A program made the translations under genes and the position numbers. Below are positions 5,661 to 6,194 of a DNA stretch of 6,194 nt, piece after piece. The DNA is from Chlamydiota bacterium. Lineage in GTDB: Bacteria > Chlamydiota > Chlamydiia > Chlamydiales > Rhabdochlamydiaceae. The stretch covers positions 1 through 6,194 of the forward strand of contig JAAKFB010000110.1 of NCBI GenBank assembly GCA_011065235.1, written 5' to 3'. Below the pieces are notes generated by a model that did no database searches, had not been told where the DNA came from, and saw nothing but the letters and a program-made list of their open reading frames with translations. Numbering within the stretch: the stretch's first letter is position 1; each line of letters begins with the position of its first letter.

Positions 5661-6194
5661 GAATATTCCCCCTTAGTAATAATTATTCTATGCATTTCTC
5701 TTGTATTTGGGTAAAAATCTGGAACTGCATAATGGCTTGTACAGCTATTATCCATTATCAATAGATCCCCTATTTTCCAAGAATGTCTATAAACAAACTC
5801 TGGTCGGCCTGATCTATTAGACCTGCCTATTGTACTAATGCCGCCACGCTGAAATGTGTTTAGATTCCACTGCTTAGTTGCGGATATATCCCTGGTATTA
5901 GTTGTATATCCAATATTGCCAGTTCTGTAACCCTCTATTTTATCCGTATCGTAAGCGTCATCTGGTGAAATTTGTAACAGTGGATAAAATGTCTCTTGCC
6001 CGGCAGTAGTCGTGTCAATAAAGTTGGCACTACGTATGTATTTAGTATTAGTAGGAAGCGGAAAGTTATCTACCTTATTAGTAACATCAGCCGTTACAAA
6101 GGTATGCTCCCATAGTTCCTCATCGTATATCCCAGGTATGTTGTGTCCTATTAATTCAATAGCGGAATTAATCGCCAAGTCAATAACATCATTA
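5657..6194 (-). CDS. TauD/TfdA-family Fe(II)/2-oxoglutarate dioxygenase, C-terminal part, cut by window edge
   Basis: The frame is open to the right edge (NDVIDLAINSAIE at the edge), so the TTG at 6178 is probably an internal Leu and the true start lies outside. About 179 codons are visible of a family usually near 280 residues. The end is diagnostic: PEFVYRHSWKIGDLLIMDN then SHYAVPDFYPNTREMHRI, matching the TauD end as I remember it (W-x-x-x-D-x-x-I-W-D-N, H-Y-A, R-x-M-H-R). Counting from 6178, His149 would be the second iron-binding His and Arg164, 15 residues later as in TauD, the 2-oxoglutarate-binding Arg. The HxD iron pair should sit just beyond the edge. The middle part (about 55-120) does not resemble taurine dioxygenase, so the substrate is unknown. 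Members hydroxylate, desaturate or cleave small molecules. The gene ends in the ATGA overlap with the membrane protein gene. Confidence 0.82.
   Translation of the reverse strand, partial: NDVIDLAINSAIELIGHNIPGIYDEELWEHTFVTADVTNKVDNFPLPTNTKYIRSANFIDTTTAGQETFYPLLQISPDDAYDTDKIEGYRTGNIGYTTNTRDISATKQWNLNTFQRGGISTIGRSNRSGRPEFVYRHSWKIGDLLIMDNSCTSHYAVPDFYPNTREMHRIIITKGEYS
5668..5674 (-). promoter_or_regulatory. Ribosome binding site for the membrane protein gene
   Basis: AAGGGGG on the minus strand stands seven bases before the ATG at 5660, inside the last codons of the dioxygenase gene. Together with the ATGA overlap it fixes the start of the membrane protein and points to coupled translation. Confidence 0.7.

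Noticed and set aside
6176..6178. TTG as the start of the dioxygenase
   Set aside because: The frame stays open to the window edge, no ribosome site is visible in the few upstream bases, and the family needs about 100 more N-terminal residues, so this is probably an internal leucine codon.
1..6194. tRNA, rRNA or CRISPR array
   Set aside because: No cloverleaf-like pattern, conserved rRNA stretch or regularly spaced repeat-spacer series was seen on either strand; the 9-base CACAGAG repeat is far too short for CRISPR.

Overview
The window most resembles part of a chromosome from a Chlamydia-like (Chlamydiota) bacterium. The main evidence is the thioredoxin reductase: its CAVC active site, the CDGAAPIF context and the C-terminal GSGCMAALDAERWL stretch match chlamydial TrxB proteins as I remember them. 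The mixture of a cysteine-containing beta-barrel-like protein, an IS605-type relic and AT-rich genes of unknown function fits that placement. No database search was possible, so this is inference.

Layout. (1) 1-157: the C-terminal 39 codons of a TnpB (IS200/IS605-type) gene running in from the left edge. Strong hairpins at 64-87, 88-107 and 138-157 look like the 3' part of a TnpB-associated omega RNA and the element's right end. (2) 162-1253, minus: a complete PotA-like ABC transporter ATPase that converges on tnpB, with only 39 bases between the two stop codons. (3) 1350-3112, plus: trxB, then a secreted, cysteine-containing, beta-barrel-like protein that starts on a TTG overlapping the trxB stop. 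(4) 3113-3258: a transition zone with a 9-base-period CACAGAG repeat and a small 5' gene fragment. (5) 3259-6194: an AT-rich block read entirely leftward. In gene order it holds a TauD/TfdA-family dioxygenase (cut by the right edge), a six-helix membrane protein overlapping it by ATGA, and a 340-residue unrecognised soluble protein.

The most unusual structure is a 48-base near-identical sequence present twice in inverted orientation (3176-3223 plus; 4340-4387 minus). Both copies face inward around the 340-residue gene, and both encode a MA(F/L)IGGGMN(S/P)EK(V/I)S peptide. The right copy is in frame with the 340-residue ORF, separated from it by a single TGA. This suggests a gene broken by a nonsense mutation, a recoded gene, or a cassette that was inverted or assembled by recombination between the repeats.

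Functionally, trxB and the cysteine-containing envelope protein form a tight transcription unit. The dioxygenase and the membrane protein form a second, translationally coupled pair. No shared pathway across the whole window is evident. The base composition changes sharply near 3.26 kb, so the right half may be acquired DNA.
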